Source of the DNA: Fimbriimonadaceae bacterium
Lineage (GTDB): Bacteria; Armatimonadota; UBA10988
Reading direction: 5' to 3'
Length of the DNA stretch: 64,000 bases
Assembly: GCA_020850355.1 (NCBI GenBank)
Contig: JADZEX010000072.1
Location: 48,822-112,821, forward strand
The notes under the pieces were generated by a model. It was given only the letters and a program-made list of their open reading frames with translations. It had not been told where the DNA came from and did no database searches. A program made the translations under genes and the position numbers. Below are positions 43,458 through 52,626 of this stretch, piece by piece. Each line of letters opens with the position of its first letter. The first letter of the stretch is position 1.

Positions 43458-44381
43458 ATGGCCGAGTCGGCAGGGGGCTGGTACGAGGCTGTTGGCCCGG
43501 CCGACGGTCTGCGGCAGGGTGACCTCGTGCCGCGCTGCTGGGTCCCGCGGCTGGACGATCCCTGGCCGCCCGAGGCCGGCGCGGCCGGGACGGTCGAATA
43601 CTCCGTACAGGCTGAACGGCACCATGTGATCGTGCTGACGCAGTCGTGCGATCTGGCGAACCAGCCGTTGCCCGGCACGGCGTTGGTCGGCCTGCTGGCG
43701 GACTTGACGACACTCTCGGAGGACCAGCCCGCCTTCGCCTCGACCGCTGTGCGGAACGAGCTGCGGCTCGGGCGACGCTTGGGCCTGTACCTGCTCGACC
43801 AGCAGGCGATCAGCGCAGAGCTGCCGCAAGATTGGCTGGTGGTGGATTTCGGTGACCTGGTCAGCGTGCCCCTGGGCTGGCTGCAACACGCGGTCCAGTC
43901 GGCGGGTCGTCGGCCGCGACTGCGCGTGCCGCTGCGGGAGCGCCTGGCACAGGCTCTGGGCCTCTACTACATGCGCGTGGCAATCGACGATCACCTGGCC
44001 GTGCCGCCCTTCGCCAACGCTTCCCAGCCGGCGCCTCGCCAACTGCTGGAGCTGGCCGCTGACGAGCTCGACCAGCGGGTGCTGGAGCGTTTCGCGGAGC
44101 GCGGCCGGCCGCTCACGCCGCGGCAGTTGAGTAGCAGACTGGCAGTGTCGCCGGGGGAGGTAGTGCGGAGCCTGCAGCGGCTGGCCGCGCAAGGTCTGCT
44201 GTGCGCACCCGAGAACTACGGCGGGCTGCTGACGTCCGAGAGCATCGGAATCGTGGGCGGCCGCCGCAACCACGGGCCAGAGGTGGTCGCGCCGGATGGT
44301 GCCCAGCTCGCCGGCGCCGTCTTCGACGGTCACGCCTGCGCCTGGGACAACCGTCCGTTCAGCCGCCTGACTGCGCCATAG
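43458..44381 (+). CDS. Uncharacterised QSCDL-motif protein with C-terminal winged helix
   Basis: A 307-residue soluble protein. Near residue 60 it has VIVLTQSCDLAN, a motif shared by an uncharacterised family often met in phage-related or accessory regions; this recollection is from general knowledge and is not checked here. The region about residues 205-260 looks like a winged helix (RGRPLTPRQLSSRLAVS; VVRSLQRLAAQGLL). The gap to the preceding small coiled-coil gene is 15 bp. No catalytic motif beyond the conserved Cys-Asp is obvious. The pair may be a regulator/effector module. The ATG follows an ordinary ribosome-binding site (GGAGCA). Confidence 0.65.
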   Translation: MAESAGGWYEAVGPADGLRQGDLVPRCWVPRLDDPWPPEAGAAGTVEYSVQAERHHVIVLTQSCDLANQPLPGTALVGLLADLTTLSEDQPAFASTAVRNELRLGRRLGLYLLDQQAISAELPQDWLVVDFGDLVSVPLGWLQHAVQSAGRRPRLRVPLRERLAQALGLYYMRVAIDDHLAVPPFANASQPAPRQLLELAADELDQRVLERFAERGRPLTPRQLSSRLAVSPGEVVRSLQRLAAQGLLCAPENYGGLLTSESIGIVGGRRNHGPEVVAPDGAQLAGAVFDGHACAWDNRPFSRLTAP

Positions 44382-44443
44382 CGGCTGTCCCGCCCCCTGG
44401 CGGACGCCGGGCGAACTTGGTATGCTCCCGAGAGGAGACTCCG

Positions 44444-47020
44444 ATGCGCCGCCGCGTCGTCGTTGGCCTGGCCCTGCCGCTGCTGCTCGGCCTGCCCGCC
44501 GAGGCGATTGGCCTGCCTGGGGCGCGCGGCCGCGAGCAGCGCGTGGCGGTCGTCGTGGCGCGCTACCGCAACGGACCGGCGCCGCAAATCACCGCGCAGC
44601 AGTGGGTCGACCTGCTCGACGACCTGGCCAACGACTACTTCGAGTTGCTCACCGGCGGGGCCACCAGCTTCGTGTTCACCGCTGTCAGCGGCACGCTCAC
44701 CTTCGCCCAGCCGCTGCCCGACGAGCTGCCGGCCGACGCGCCAGCGCCGGTGCAGGACGCCGACCGCCGGGTGCGCGATGCGCTGAACTGGGCCGAGCAG
44801 TCGCAACTCGATGCGCGGCAGGCGGCGACCTATGCCTCCCAGCAGGGCGTCGACTTGACCCGCACCACGCGGCTGATCGTCTTCACGGCCCGCCGCGCGC
44901 GGGCCTGCAGCAGCATCGGCCACTGGCTGGCCTTCAAGGACGCGCAGCAGCGGCCGGTGGCGCTGTCGGCGGCCGTGGTGCCCGAACTCCGCGACGACGG
45001 GACCGCCGTCTGGGACCCGGCCACCGTCCTGGCCCCGGCGACACTGGCCGGCGCGACCGACGGGCTGGATCGACTGACCCGCCTGATCGCCGCCGGCAGC
45101 GGCCGGATGGCGATGACCACCGTGTTGCACGAACTGGGTCACAGCCTCGGCCTGCTCGACGCCTATCGCGAGGTGGTGCCGGATGGCGAGGATGACTACG
45201 TCTGGTTCTGGTCGCTGATGGGCCGGCACCAGGGGCAGTGGGTCGACGCCTTCAACCGGCAGCAGATGGGCTGGTTGCCGGAGCAGCGCATCGCCACCCT
45301 GGCGCCGCCGTTGGCGGGGCCAGTCGAAGTCAACGAAGTCCGGTTGGCCCCGGCTGGCCGCGGCGGGGGCGACGTCTTCGAGGCGCTGCGCTTGAGCTTC
45401 GGCCCGTCATTGCCAGCCGTCGGCCGGCTGCGCCGGCAGGTCGTCGGGCCGTTCAACGGGCTCTACCTCGAAGCCCGCACGCCGCGCTCAGCCGACCGCC
45501 GCAACCTGGACAGCCTGTTGCTCGACATCCCGCGCCCGTCCGACGGCAGCGCATTGGACTACGACGACGGTGTGGTGGTCAGCCTCTGCCGTGAGAACCT
45601 GCCGCTCGGCTCGACGATTGTGCTGCCGCAGTCACGAGGCGACTACCTGGCCTTCGCGGCGCTGCGGGCACCCACGCCGGGCTACGACCTGGGGAGCGTC
45701 TTTCGCAGCGACGACGTCCGCGACCTGCCGCTGCCCCCGGGCATCAAGGTGGAGGTGCTGGAGCGCGTCGGCGACGAGTTTCGGCTGCGGGTGAGCTGGG
45801 GCCCGGCGCCCGCGCCGGATCTGGTGGTGGAGCCGGGCCTGCCCGGCGATAGCCCCGATCTGTGGTTGGACAGCCCAGCCAACGGCTGGGACACCTACCA
45901 GTTCGCCAGCCGCGCCAACGATGACGGGACCTCGCCGCAGTTCAGCGGGGATCTGCCGCTGATCGCCTTCCATCAGCCGACCCGCGCGCTGTTCCCCGGT
46001 GGACCCCGCGTGCCGGCGGGGCCACCCGAACTCCGGCGCACCGCGCACCGGCTGCACGCCCGGGTCACCAATCGTGGCACCCGCGCCGCGGTCAACGTGC
46101 GGGTGCACGTCGTGGTGGTCGAACGGCCGAGCCTGATCGACCTCGACCCGGCGCATCCCGAAACGCTGTTGCGTCTGGGCGGCGACGATCGCGTCTTCAG
46201 TATCGACCGCCTGGAGCCAGGGCACCGCCACGAGCAAGTGCTGGAGGGTTTCGAGCCGCGGGGCGGGCCGTTCACGATGTTCCTGTGGGCCGAACCCGCC
46301 AAGGCCGCCAACGGGCAGGTCGAGTACAACCCGTTCAATCAACTCGGCGCCAAGGCGGTGGTCTTCTTCGAGACCTCGATGGGCAGCCCTTACACCCCGG
46401 TCAGTGTCCCGTTGACGGTCACCAACTTCGATGTCCGGCAGCGGCGGCTGGTCTATGCGGCGGTGCCCGACGACTTGCCGAGCGGCTGGGAGGTGCAGCA
46501 GGACCGCCTCACCGCGCAGGCCGATCCGGCCGCCACGGTCGGCTTCAACGTCACCTTCCAGCCGCCCCAGACCGACAAGCCGCCGGCCCGCCGCGTGCTG
46601 CGCCTACGTGGCTGGGCGAGCCACGACGACAGCTTCATCCCGATCGGTGAGGTGCCCGTCCACGTGCAGCTCGGCGCGCGCTCGCAGACCAGCCTGGCCG
46701 CCAAGGCCGCCGGGCGGGCCGTGCAGTTGACCGGCCAGGTGACCCCGGCTGCGGCCGGGCTGCCGGTACTGATCAGCGTCAGCGACAGCCGCGGCCGCAG
46801 CTTCTTTGCCGGCACGCCCGACGGCGCGCTGACGCTGCTGCGGACCACCGGCCGCGGCAACTTCGGCTGCGACCTGGCGATCGACCCGGCGCTGACCTAC
46901 CACGCCGTGGCGACCTTCGCCGGTGACCCGCAGCGGATCAGCAGCCACAGCGAGCTGGTCACCTTCGGCGCTTCCAGCGCGGTGGGCTTGCGGCCGCGCC
47001 CGCGGCCGACGCTGCCCTGA
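44444..47020 (+). CDS. Secreted M6-like metalloprotease
   Basis: An 858-residue secreted protein with a signal peptide (to about residue 21). A metzincin-type site reads H229-E-L-G-H233-S-L-G-L-L-D239, the HExxHxxGxxD form of the M6 (immune inhibitor A-like) and related families, followed by SLMG at about 261, a candidate Met-turn. The segments from about 500 to 858 are beta-rich domains (Ig/CARDB-like, e.g. LHARVTNRGTRAAVNVRV) that could bind substrates or the cell surface. It probably degrades proteins outside the cell. ATG 44444 has a clear AGAGGAG ribosome-binding site; a TATGCT -10 box occurs at 44421 but its -35 is weak. The next gene converges, with a 12-bp gap. Confidence 0.86.
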   Translation: MRRRVVVGLALPLLLGLPAEAIGLPGARGREQRVAVVVARYRNGPAPQITAQQWVDLLDDLANDYFELLTGGATSFVFTAVSGTLTFAQPLPDELPADAPAPVQDADRRVRDALNWAEQSQLDARQAATYASQQGVDLTRTTRLIVFTARRARACSSIGHWLAFKDAQQRPVALSAAVVPELRDDGTAVWDPATVLAPATLAGATDGLDRLTRLIAAGSGRMAMTTVLHELGHSLGLLDAYREVVPDGEDDYVWFWSLMGRHQGQWVDAFNRQQMGWLPEQRIATLAPPLAGPVEVNEVRLAPAGRGGGDVFEALRLSFGPSLPAVGRLRRQVVGPFNGLYLEARTPRSADRRNLDSLLLDIPRPSDGSALDYDDGVVVSLCRENLPLGSTIVLPQSRGDYLAFAALRAPTPGYDLGSVFRSDDVRDLPLPPGIKVEVLERVGDEFRLRVSWGPAPAPDLVVEPGLPGDSPDLWLDSPANGWDTYQFASRANDDGTSPQFSGDLPLIAFHQPTRALFPGGPRVPAGPPELRRTAHRLHARVTNRGTRAAVNVRVHVVVVERPSLIDLDPAHPETLLRLGGDDRVFSIDRLEPGHRHEQVLEGFEPRGGPFTMFLWAEPAKAANGQVEYNPFNQLGAKAVVFFETSMGSPYTPVSVPLTVTNFDVRQRRLVYAAVPDDLPSGWEVQQDRLTAQADPAATVGFNVTFQPPQTDKPPARRVLRLRGWASHDDSFIPIGEVPVHVQLGARSQTSLAAKAAGRAVQLTGQVTPAAAGLPVLISVSDSRGRSFFAGTPDGALTLLRTTGRGNFGCDLAIDPALTYHAVATFAGDPQRISSHSELVTFGASSAVGLRPRPRPTLP

Positions 47021-47032
47021 GCTGGAGCCTGG

Positions 47033-49219
47033 TCAGCGCCAGTCCAGGGTCCGGTCGGCGGTCAGCTCGAGGACCTCGCGGCGGGCTCCGCAGACCACGG
47101 TGTACGGACCGGCCGGGCGGCGCTCAAGGACCGTCTCGCGGCGCCCGTTGACCACCTGCTGCCCGGCGCCAGCAGCGGTGTATTCCAGCAGATCGACGCT
47201 CCACTGCCCGGCGGCGCCGACGACGCCAGTCGCGACCGGCTCACCGGCCGGGTTGGTGACCGCCACGGCCTGCCCCGGCGCGGCGCGCACGGTGAGGGTC
47301 CAGCCGACGGCGTACTGCGAGGTGTAACCGCTGCTGTAGTCGTTGATCGTCGCCGCCAGCGCCAGGTTCTCGAAGCGGTTGCCGATCAGCCGCACCTGCT
47401 GCGAGGGGTAGCGGTACCAGCCCAACAAGAGCGGCGTGTACGGCGCGGCGTCGGCCGGCCGGCGGAAGGTGTTGCCCCGCAGCGTGACTCGCGCGGCCGG
47501 GCCGTAGGGGCAGGCGATCCAGACCGGGGTGACGTTGCTGTCGATCAGGTTGCCCTCGTACCAGCCGCCCTGGTCGCTGCCGCCGATGTAGAGCGCATAG
47601 GCCCCGTGGTGCTCGCTGTTCGGCGGGTCGAGTTGCCGCACGATGAAGGTGTTGTCACGCACCTCGTTGACATCGCCGCCGACGCTCATGAACAGGCCGT
47701 TGACCAGCGGGCGGTACTGCGGCAGGGCGTCGGCGAAGCGGCGGCCAGTGACGGTGATCCGGTTGTCGTGGATGCGGTTGCGGCCGCACCAGCCCTGCGG
47801 GTTGCCGGGCGCCGCGTTGTAGTCGGTCAGCCGAATCGCGTTGACGCTGTAGTCGCTGGCGGCGTACTCGTTGACCGGCGGCGAGGCGGCTACGGCGATC
47901 TCGTTGTGGTGGATCTCCATCTCCTGCTCGCGCCCCACCAGAATCCCGCTGCCCTGCTCGGGCAACAGGCGGTTCTCCCAGGCCTGGCTGCCGCGGCCAC
48001 CGAGGCCGAGGCTGTAATGGTTGACCACCCGCTGGCGGTTGACCAGCAAGTTGTGGTGGACCCGCGACCGGGCGCCGCTGACGGTCAACTGGCCCTGGCC
48101 GCCGAGCAACTCGCAGCCACTGACCTCGCTGGCGGCGCCGCCATAGAGGCTCACGGCGTAGTCGATCTGGCGGTGCCGGTCGATGATCCAGGGCGTCTCG
48201 GTCTCGGCTCGGCAGTCGCGCAGCACCGCTGCCGGGGCGCTGAGCGCCTGGGTGTTGATGCCAGCCTGGACGAAGCGGACATTCTCGACCCGTAGCCGCC
48301 CGCCCTCGGCGGTCGACTGCAGCCCCCAGGTGCGGACAGCCAGCGAGCCGAGCTGCACCGTGCCGTTGCGGACGACTACCTCGCCAGCGCCCCGGACGCG
48401 CGGGATGCCCGCGCGGGGTTCACCGACCCGCTGGGGGTCACGGTAGTCGAAGAAGGCGCAGCCGTCACCGTCGAGGATGCACTTGTAGTAGGCCCAGGGC
48501 AGCACCCGGTCAACGAGGCCGAGGCCCACATCGAGGGCGGGCCGCAGGTCGACCTCATCGATCACCGCGTCGTGGCCGACCGCCTTGACGCGCACCCGGT
48601 ACTGCCCCGCGGGTAGACCGTGCAGCAGCGCAAAGACCACGCCGCCGCCGAGCTGCGGGGCGCGAGTCTCGCGGCAACACGGGCGCACGTTGCCGTCGAA
48701 CCGGAAGGCGCACTCCACTGGTCGGCCGGCGGCGTCCTCCACGGCGACCTGCACCGTCATCTCGTGCGAGGCCACCGCCGCCATCGCGTAGTAGGCGCGG
48801 TCCGCCAGCGGCAGCGTCACCAGCGGCGAGACCAGCTCCTGGCCGGCCGGCAGCAGGCAGACCCGCTGCCCCACCAGTGGGTGGCGCTGCGGCATCGCCC
48901 GCGCCGTGGCGCCCGCTGCGAGGCGGGTGTCCCAGCCCGCCAGCCCGTCCTCAAACCCGCAGTTGGCAACGCCCTGGTAGCCCGCGGCGTAGGTCAGCGT
49001 GTGGCCGTTCAGGTCGAGCGACACGCCCTCGGCCAGGAACAGCCCGCTGGCTGGCGCGGTGAGGTCGCGGGTCAGCACGTAGCTGGCGCCGACCTGGTCG
49101 CAGACTCCCGGGGCGGTGACCGGCAGCTCACCCGGCCGCAGCGCCCGCGGCTCGACCGGCTGCCAGACCGCCAGTGCGGGCGTCGACAGCAGCAAGGTGT
49201 AGCACCAGAACCGAGTCAC
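47033..49219 (-). CDS. Secreted right-handed beta-helix protein
   Basis: A 728-residue secreted protein with a short signal peptide (to about residue 17). A carbohydrate-binding-like beta-sandwich inserts at about 85-220 (GFEDGLAGWDT; VDLRPALDVG). From about 280 to 600 there are repeated coils of a parallel beta-helix (N-x-h-x-x-N patterns such as RNRIHDNRITVTGRR and VRDNTFIVRQ), as in pectate lyases and related polysaccharide-active proteins. No family-specific catalytic residues could be assigned. Starts with GTG behind GGAGAG; the divergent glycosyltransferase gene starts 112 bp away and both share a promoter region with an inverted repeat. Confidence 0.85.
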   Translation of the reverse strand: MTRFWCYTLLLSTPALAVWQPVEPRALRPGELPVTAPGVCDQVGASYVLTRDLTAPASGLFLAEGVSLDLNGHTLTYAAGYQGVANCGFEDGLAGWDTRLAAGATARAMPQRHPLVGQRVCLLPAGQELVSPLVTLPLADRAYYAMAAVASHEMTVQVAVEDAAGRPVECAFRFDGNVRPCCRETRAPQLGGGVVFALLHGLPAGQYRVRVKAVGHDAVIDEVDLRPALDVGLGLVDRVLPWAYYKCILDGDGCAFFDYRDPQRVGEPRAGIPRVRGAGEVVVRNGTVQLGSLAVRTWGLQSTAEGGRLRVENVRFVQAGINTQALSAPAAVLRDCRAETETPWIIDRHRQIDYAVSLYGGAASEVSGCELLGGQGQLTVSGARSRVHHNLLVNRQRVVNHYSLGLGGRGSQAWENRLLPEQGSGILVGREQEMEIHHNEIAVAASPPVNEYAASDYSVNAIRLTDYNAAPGNPQGWCGRNRIHDNRITVTGRRFADALPQYRPLVNGLFMSVGGDVNEVRDNTFIVRQLDPPNSEHHGAYALYIGGSDQGGWYEGNLIDSNVTPVWIACPYGPAARVTLRGNTFRRPADAAPYTPLLLGWYRYPSQQVRLIGNRFENLALAATINDYSSGYTSQYAVGWTLTVRAAPGQAVAVTNPAGEPVATGVVGAAGQWSVDLLEYTAAGAGQQVVNGRRETVLERRPAGPYTVVCGARREVLELTADRTLDWR

Positions 49220-49243
49220 GGCACTCTCCGAGGCAGTCGCTTG

Positions 49244-49273
49244 AGTCTACCGTTCGCACTGCGCCGCCCGCAA
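49244..49273 (-). promoter_or_regulatory. Promoter of the beta-helix gene
   Basis: On the minus strand TTGCGG (49273-49268), an 18-bp spacer and TAGACT (49249-49244); start near 49237 and leader about 18 nt. The -35 box is inside an inverted repeat. Confidence 0.5.
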
Positions 49274-49287
49274 GGGCAGCTTGCGGG
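49267..49287. promoter_or_regulatory. Inverted repeat overlapping a -35 box (candidate operator)
   Basis: CCCGCAAG and CTTGCGGG, 8-bp perfect arms around a 5-base spacer (GGCAG). The left arm contains the -35 box of the beta-helix promoter, and the right arm holds a second TTGCGG on the plus strand. A dimeric repressor could bind here and control the divergent genes. Confidence 0.45.
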
Positions 49288-49331
49288 AGGGTTCGGCGAC
49301 CAGGCGGCGATCTGTTGGCCGGGAGGAGCCT

Positions 49332-50210
49332 GTGGCGGCGCCCGAGCTGTCGGTCTGCATTGTCAACTGGAACACCCGCGAGTTGCTGCGCGGTTGCCTC
49401 GCCTCGTTGCGCGACGACCCGCCGGCGCTGCCGCACGAAGTGCTGGTGGCCGACAATGCCAGCGCGGACGGCAGTGCGGCGCTGGTCGCCGCCGAGTTTC
49501 CGACCGTTCGCCTGTTCGCCAACGACGCCAACCTGGGCTACGCCGAGGGCAACAACCAGGTGCTCCGCGCCGCGCGCGGCCGCTGGCTGCTGCTGCTCAA
49601 CTCCGACACCGCCATCGTGCCCGAGCTCGACCCGGCACCCTTCGACAAGCTGGTGGCGCATCTGGCGGCCCACCCCTTTGTGGGCGCTGTGGCGGCGCGG
49701 CTAGTGCAGCCCGATGGACTGACCCAGGCCAGTTGCCGCGGCTTCCCGACGCCGCTGGCGCTGGCGGCGGAGTGGTCGGGTCTGGCCCGTCGCTGGCCGC
49801 GGCGGTTCGGGCAGTACCGGCTGCGCGACTTCGATCACCGCAGCTTCCGGGCGGTCGATCAGCCGATGGCGTCCTGCCTGCTGCTGCGCCGCCGGGCGCT
49901 GCAACGGGTCGGGCTGTTCGACCCGCAGTTCCGGATCTTCTTCAACGATGTCGACCTCTGCCTGCGACTGCGCCGCGACGGCTGGCGGATCGACTACCTG
50001 CCGACGGCCGCGATCCTGCACTACGGCGGGGCGAGTACCCGGCAGGTCCGCCCGGCGATGGTCCGCGAGAGTCGCGACGCGCTGTTGCGTTACCTCGCGA
50101 AGCACGACGCGCCGCGGCGCGGACGGCTGGCCAACGCGCTCCTGGCCGGCCTGGTGCGGACCACGTTCGGGTTGCGCCTGCAGCTCGACCGCTGGCGGCA
50201 GGACGGCTGA
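49332..50210 (+). CDS. Glycosyltransferase family 2
   Basis: A 292-residue GT2 enzyme with the N-terminal nucleotide-sugar motif SVCIVNWNTRELL, the NADNASADGS turn, the NLGYAEGNN segment and a DxD-like metal site in LNSDTAIVPE; the later FFNDVDLCLRLR motif is typical of rhamnosyl-type transferases. These enzymes transfer sugars to polysaccharide or lipid acceptors on the cytoplasmic face. The start is GTG 49332, with a GGGAGGAG ribosome-binding site just upstream; an upstream TTG in the same frame would add arginine-rich residues without similarity. It is a single gene that diverges from the beta-helix gene; the DUF1592 gene follows 58 bp later. Confidence 0.9.
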   Translation: MAAPELSVCIVNWNTRELLRGCLASLRDDPPALPHEVLVADNASADGSAALVAAEFPTVRLFANDANLGYAEGNNQVLRAARGRWLLLLNSDTAIVPELDPAPFDKLVAHLAAHPFVGAVAARLVQPDGLTQASCRGFPTPLALAAEWSGLARRWPRRFGQYRLRDFDHRSFRAVDQPMASCLLLRRRALQRVGLFDPQFRIFFNDVDLCLRLRRDGWRIDYLPTAAILHYGGASTRQVRPAMVRESRDALLRYLAKHDAPRRGRLANALLAGLVRTTFGLRLQLDRWRQDG

Positions 50211-50268
50211 TCCGACCGGACAAACTGCGCCGTGGGACGCAACCTGATGGTCACACGGACGATCGGCG

Positions 50269-52626
50269 ATGCGGTGGCGGCTACGACTGGCGACGGTGCT
50301 GGGCCTCGGCGGGTTGACCGTGGCCGGGGCGGCAGCGCCGCCCGCCCGGCCCGCCGCGAAGCCCGCGCCGCCGCCCTACAGCAGCGTGCAGCCGCTGTTC
50401 GAGAAGTACTGCTTCAAGTGCCACGGGCCGCGGAACCGGTTGGCCGGGCTGGCCTTGCACACCTTTGCCGACCGCGCCGCGGTGCTGGGCGACCGGCACA
50501 CCTGGGAGGGCGTCCACCAGCGCCTCAACCAGCGCCTGATGCCCCCGCCCGCCGCGCCGCAACCCACCGCCGCCGAGCGCGACAAGATGCTCGCCTGGCT
50601 GCACCAGACGCTCTACCAGATCGATTGCACCAACGCCGTCGACCCCGGCCGCGTGACCTTGCGGCGGCTGAACCGGGTCGAGTACGGCAACACCGTGCGC
50701 GACCTCTTCGGGATCGCCCTCGACGTCGAGAGCGACCTGCCGGCCGACGAAGTTGGTCACGGCTTTGACAACAACGGCGACGTGCTGTCGTTGTCGACGC
50801 TGCTGCTGGAGAAATACCTCGAGGCCGCCGAGCGGGTGGTCGAGACGGCGCTGGTCCTGGACGGGCCGGCCGGCCCGCGGCAGCGCTTCGAGGCCGAGGC
50901 CGACGGCGAGGGCGAGGGCCATGTCCGCAGCTTCGCCAGCACCGGCGAGGCCGTCGCGACGGTCGAGCTGCCGGCGGCCGGGCGGTACGTGCTGCGGGCG
51001 CGCGCCTGGGGCCAGCAGGCTGGGCCCGAGCCGTGCCGCATGGCGTGGCGGGTGGACGGGCGCGAGGTCGGCGTGGTCGAGGTGCCGGCGACGGCCGCGA
51101 AGCCCGAGGTCTACGCGTTGGAGGTCAGCCTGCCGGCCGGTCGGCTGCGCCTGGCGGCGGCCTTCATCAACGACTACTACCAGCCCGATCACCCCGACCC
51201 GGCCCAGCGCGACCGCAACTTCGTGCTCGACTGGTTTGAGCTGCAGGGGCCGCTGCGGGGCGCCGATCAGCCGCTGCCCGCCAGCCATCGCCGCCTGCTC
51301 CCGGGCGGCCCGGTCGACGCCAGCGCGGCGGCCTGGCGGCAGGCGGCGGAGCGGGTGTTACGGCCATTCGGCCAGCGCTGCTGGCGCCGCCCGCTGCGCG
51401 AAGCCGAGCTAACCCGCCTGACCGGCTGGGTGCTGGCCGCCCGCGAGCGAGGTGAGGCCTTCGAGCGCGGCATCGGCACGGCGCTGCAGGCGATGCTGGT
51501 CTCGCCGCACTTCCTGTTCCGGGTCGAAAGCGACGATCCTAGCGCGGCGCTGACCGACTGGCAGGTGGCGACGCGGCTGAGCTACTTCCTGTGGGCCACG
51601 CTGCCCGACGAGCCGCTCTTCGCGCTGGCGGCGGCGGGCCGCCTGCAGGACCCGCGGGTGCTCGGCGCGCAGGTCACCCGGATGCTGGCCGACCGCCGCG
51701 CCGCGGCGCTCACCACGCAGTTTGCCGGGCAGTGGCTGAACCTCCGCAACCTCGACCTGGCGCAGCCCGATCCGCGGCGCTATCCAACCTTCGACGAAGC
51801 CCTGCGGCGCGACATGCGCCGTGAGACCGAGCTCTTCTTCGAGCACATCGTGCAGGCCAATCGGCCGCTCACCGAGCTGTTGACCGCCGACTACAGCTTC
51901 CTCAACGAACGCCTCGCGACCCATTACGGCGTGCCGGGCGTGCGCGGGCCGGAGTTCCGGATGGTCAAGCTGGGCGGCCCCCTGGCGCAGCAGCGCGGCG
52001 GGCTGCTGACGCAGGCCAGCGTTCTGACGGTGACCAGCAACCCGACCCGCACCTCGCCGGTGAAGCGCGGCAAGTACGTCCTGGAGAACATCCTGGGCGC
52101 CCCGCCACCGGCCCCGCCGCCCGGCGTGCCGCCGCTCCCCGACGACCAGCAGGCCGTCGTCAGCGGGACGCTCCGCGAGCGCATGGAGCAGCACCGCAAG
52201 GACCCCAACTGCGCGGTCTGCCACCTCGAAATGGACGCCATCGGCTTCGGCTTCGAGAACTACGACGGCGTCGGCCGTTGGCGCACGATGGACGGCCAGG
52301 AGCGCATCCAACCGGCCGGCGTGCTGCCTGGCGGTCGCAAGTTCACCAGCCCGGCCGCGTTGCGTGGCCTGCTGGCGCAGAACCAGGACGCCTTCTGCCG
52401 GGCCGTCGCCGAGAAGCTGCTGACCTACGCCCTCGGCCGCGGCCTCGAGTGGTCTGATCGTTGTGCAGTGGATCAGATTGTCAAGAAGACCAAGGCCGGC
52501 GGGTACCGCTGCGCGGTGCTGCTGACGGCGGTGGCGACCTCCGATCCCTTCTTGCGGCGCCGCCCTGCCACGGCGGGCCAGGTGGCTGGCAACGCTCGCC
52601 CCAGCGGGCGGGCTGGAGAGCACTGA
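50269..52626 (+). CDS. DUF1587/1592/1588/1585-type c-cytochrome protein
   Basis: A 785-residue exported protein with a signal peptide and a N-terminal c-type cytochrome-like motif C48-F-K-C51-H52. Downstream modules match the DUF1587 (TLRRLNRVEYGNTVRDLF), DUF1592 (ATRLSYFLWATLPDEPLF), DUF1588 (LNERLATHYGV; PPPAPPPGVP) and DUF1585 (ALGRGLEW) order found in planctomycetal and verrucomicrobial families; a second CxxCH is C648-A-V-C-H652. These proteins, encoded with a DUF1552 protein, are thought to work together in the periplasm, but their reaction is not established. A galactose-binding-like insert lies at about 200-330. The DUF1552 gene starts at the next base after the stop. Confidence 0.92.
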   Translation: MRWRLRLATVLGLGGLTVAGAAAPPARPAAKPAPPPYSSVQPLFEKYCFKCHGPRNRLAGLALHTFADRAAVLGDRHTWEGVHQRLNQRLMPPPAAPQPTAAERDKMLAWLHQTLYQIDCTNAVDPGRVTLRRLNRVEYGNTVRDLFGIALDVESDLPADEVGHGFDNNGDVLSLSTLLLEKYLEAAERVVETALVLDGPAGPRQRFEAEADGEGEGHVRSFASTGEAVATVELPAAGRYVLRARAWGQQAGPEPCRMAWRVDGREVGVVEVPATAAKPEVYALEVSLPAGRLRLAAAFINDYYQPDHPDPAQRDRNFVLDWFELQGPLRGADQPLPASHRRLLPGGPVDASAAAWRQAAERVLRPFGQRCWRRPLREAELTRLTGWVLAARERGEAFERGIGTALQAMLVSPHFLFRVESDDPSAALTDWQVATRLSYFLWATLPDEPLFALAAAGRLQDPRVLGAQVTRMLADRRAAALTTQFAGQWLNLRNLDLAQPDPRRYPTFDEALRRDMRRETELFFEHIVQANRPLTELLTADYSFLNERLATHYGVPGVRGPEFRMVKLGGPLAQQRGGLLTQASVLTVTSNPTRTSPVKRGKYVLENILGAPPPAPPPGVPPLPDDQQAVVSGTLRERMEQHRKDPNCAVCHLEMDAIGFGFENYDGVGRWRTMDGQERIQPAGVLPGGRKFTSPAALRGLLAQNQDAFCRAVAEKLLTYALGRGLEWSDRCAVDQIVKKTKAGGYRCAVLLTAVATSDPFLRRRPATAGQVAGNARPSGRAGEH

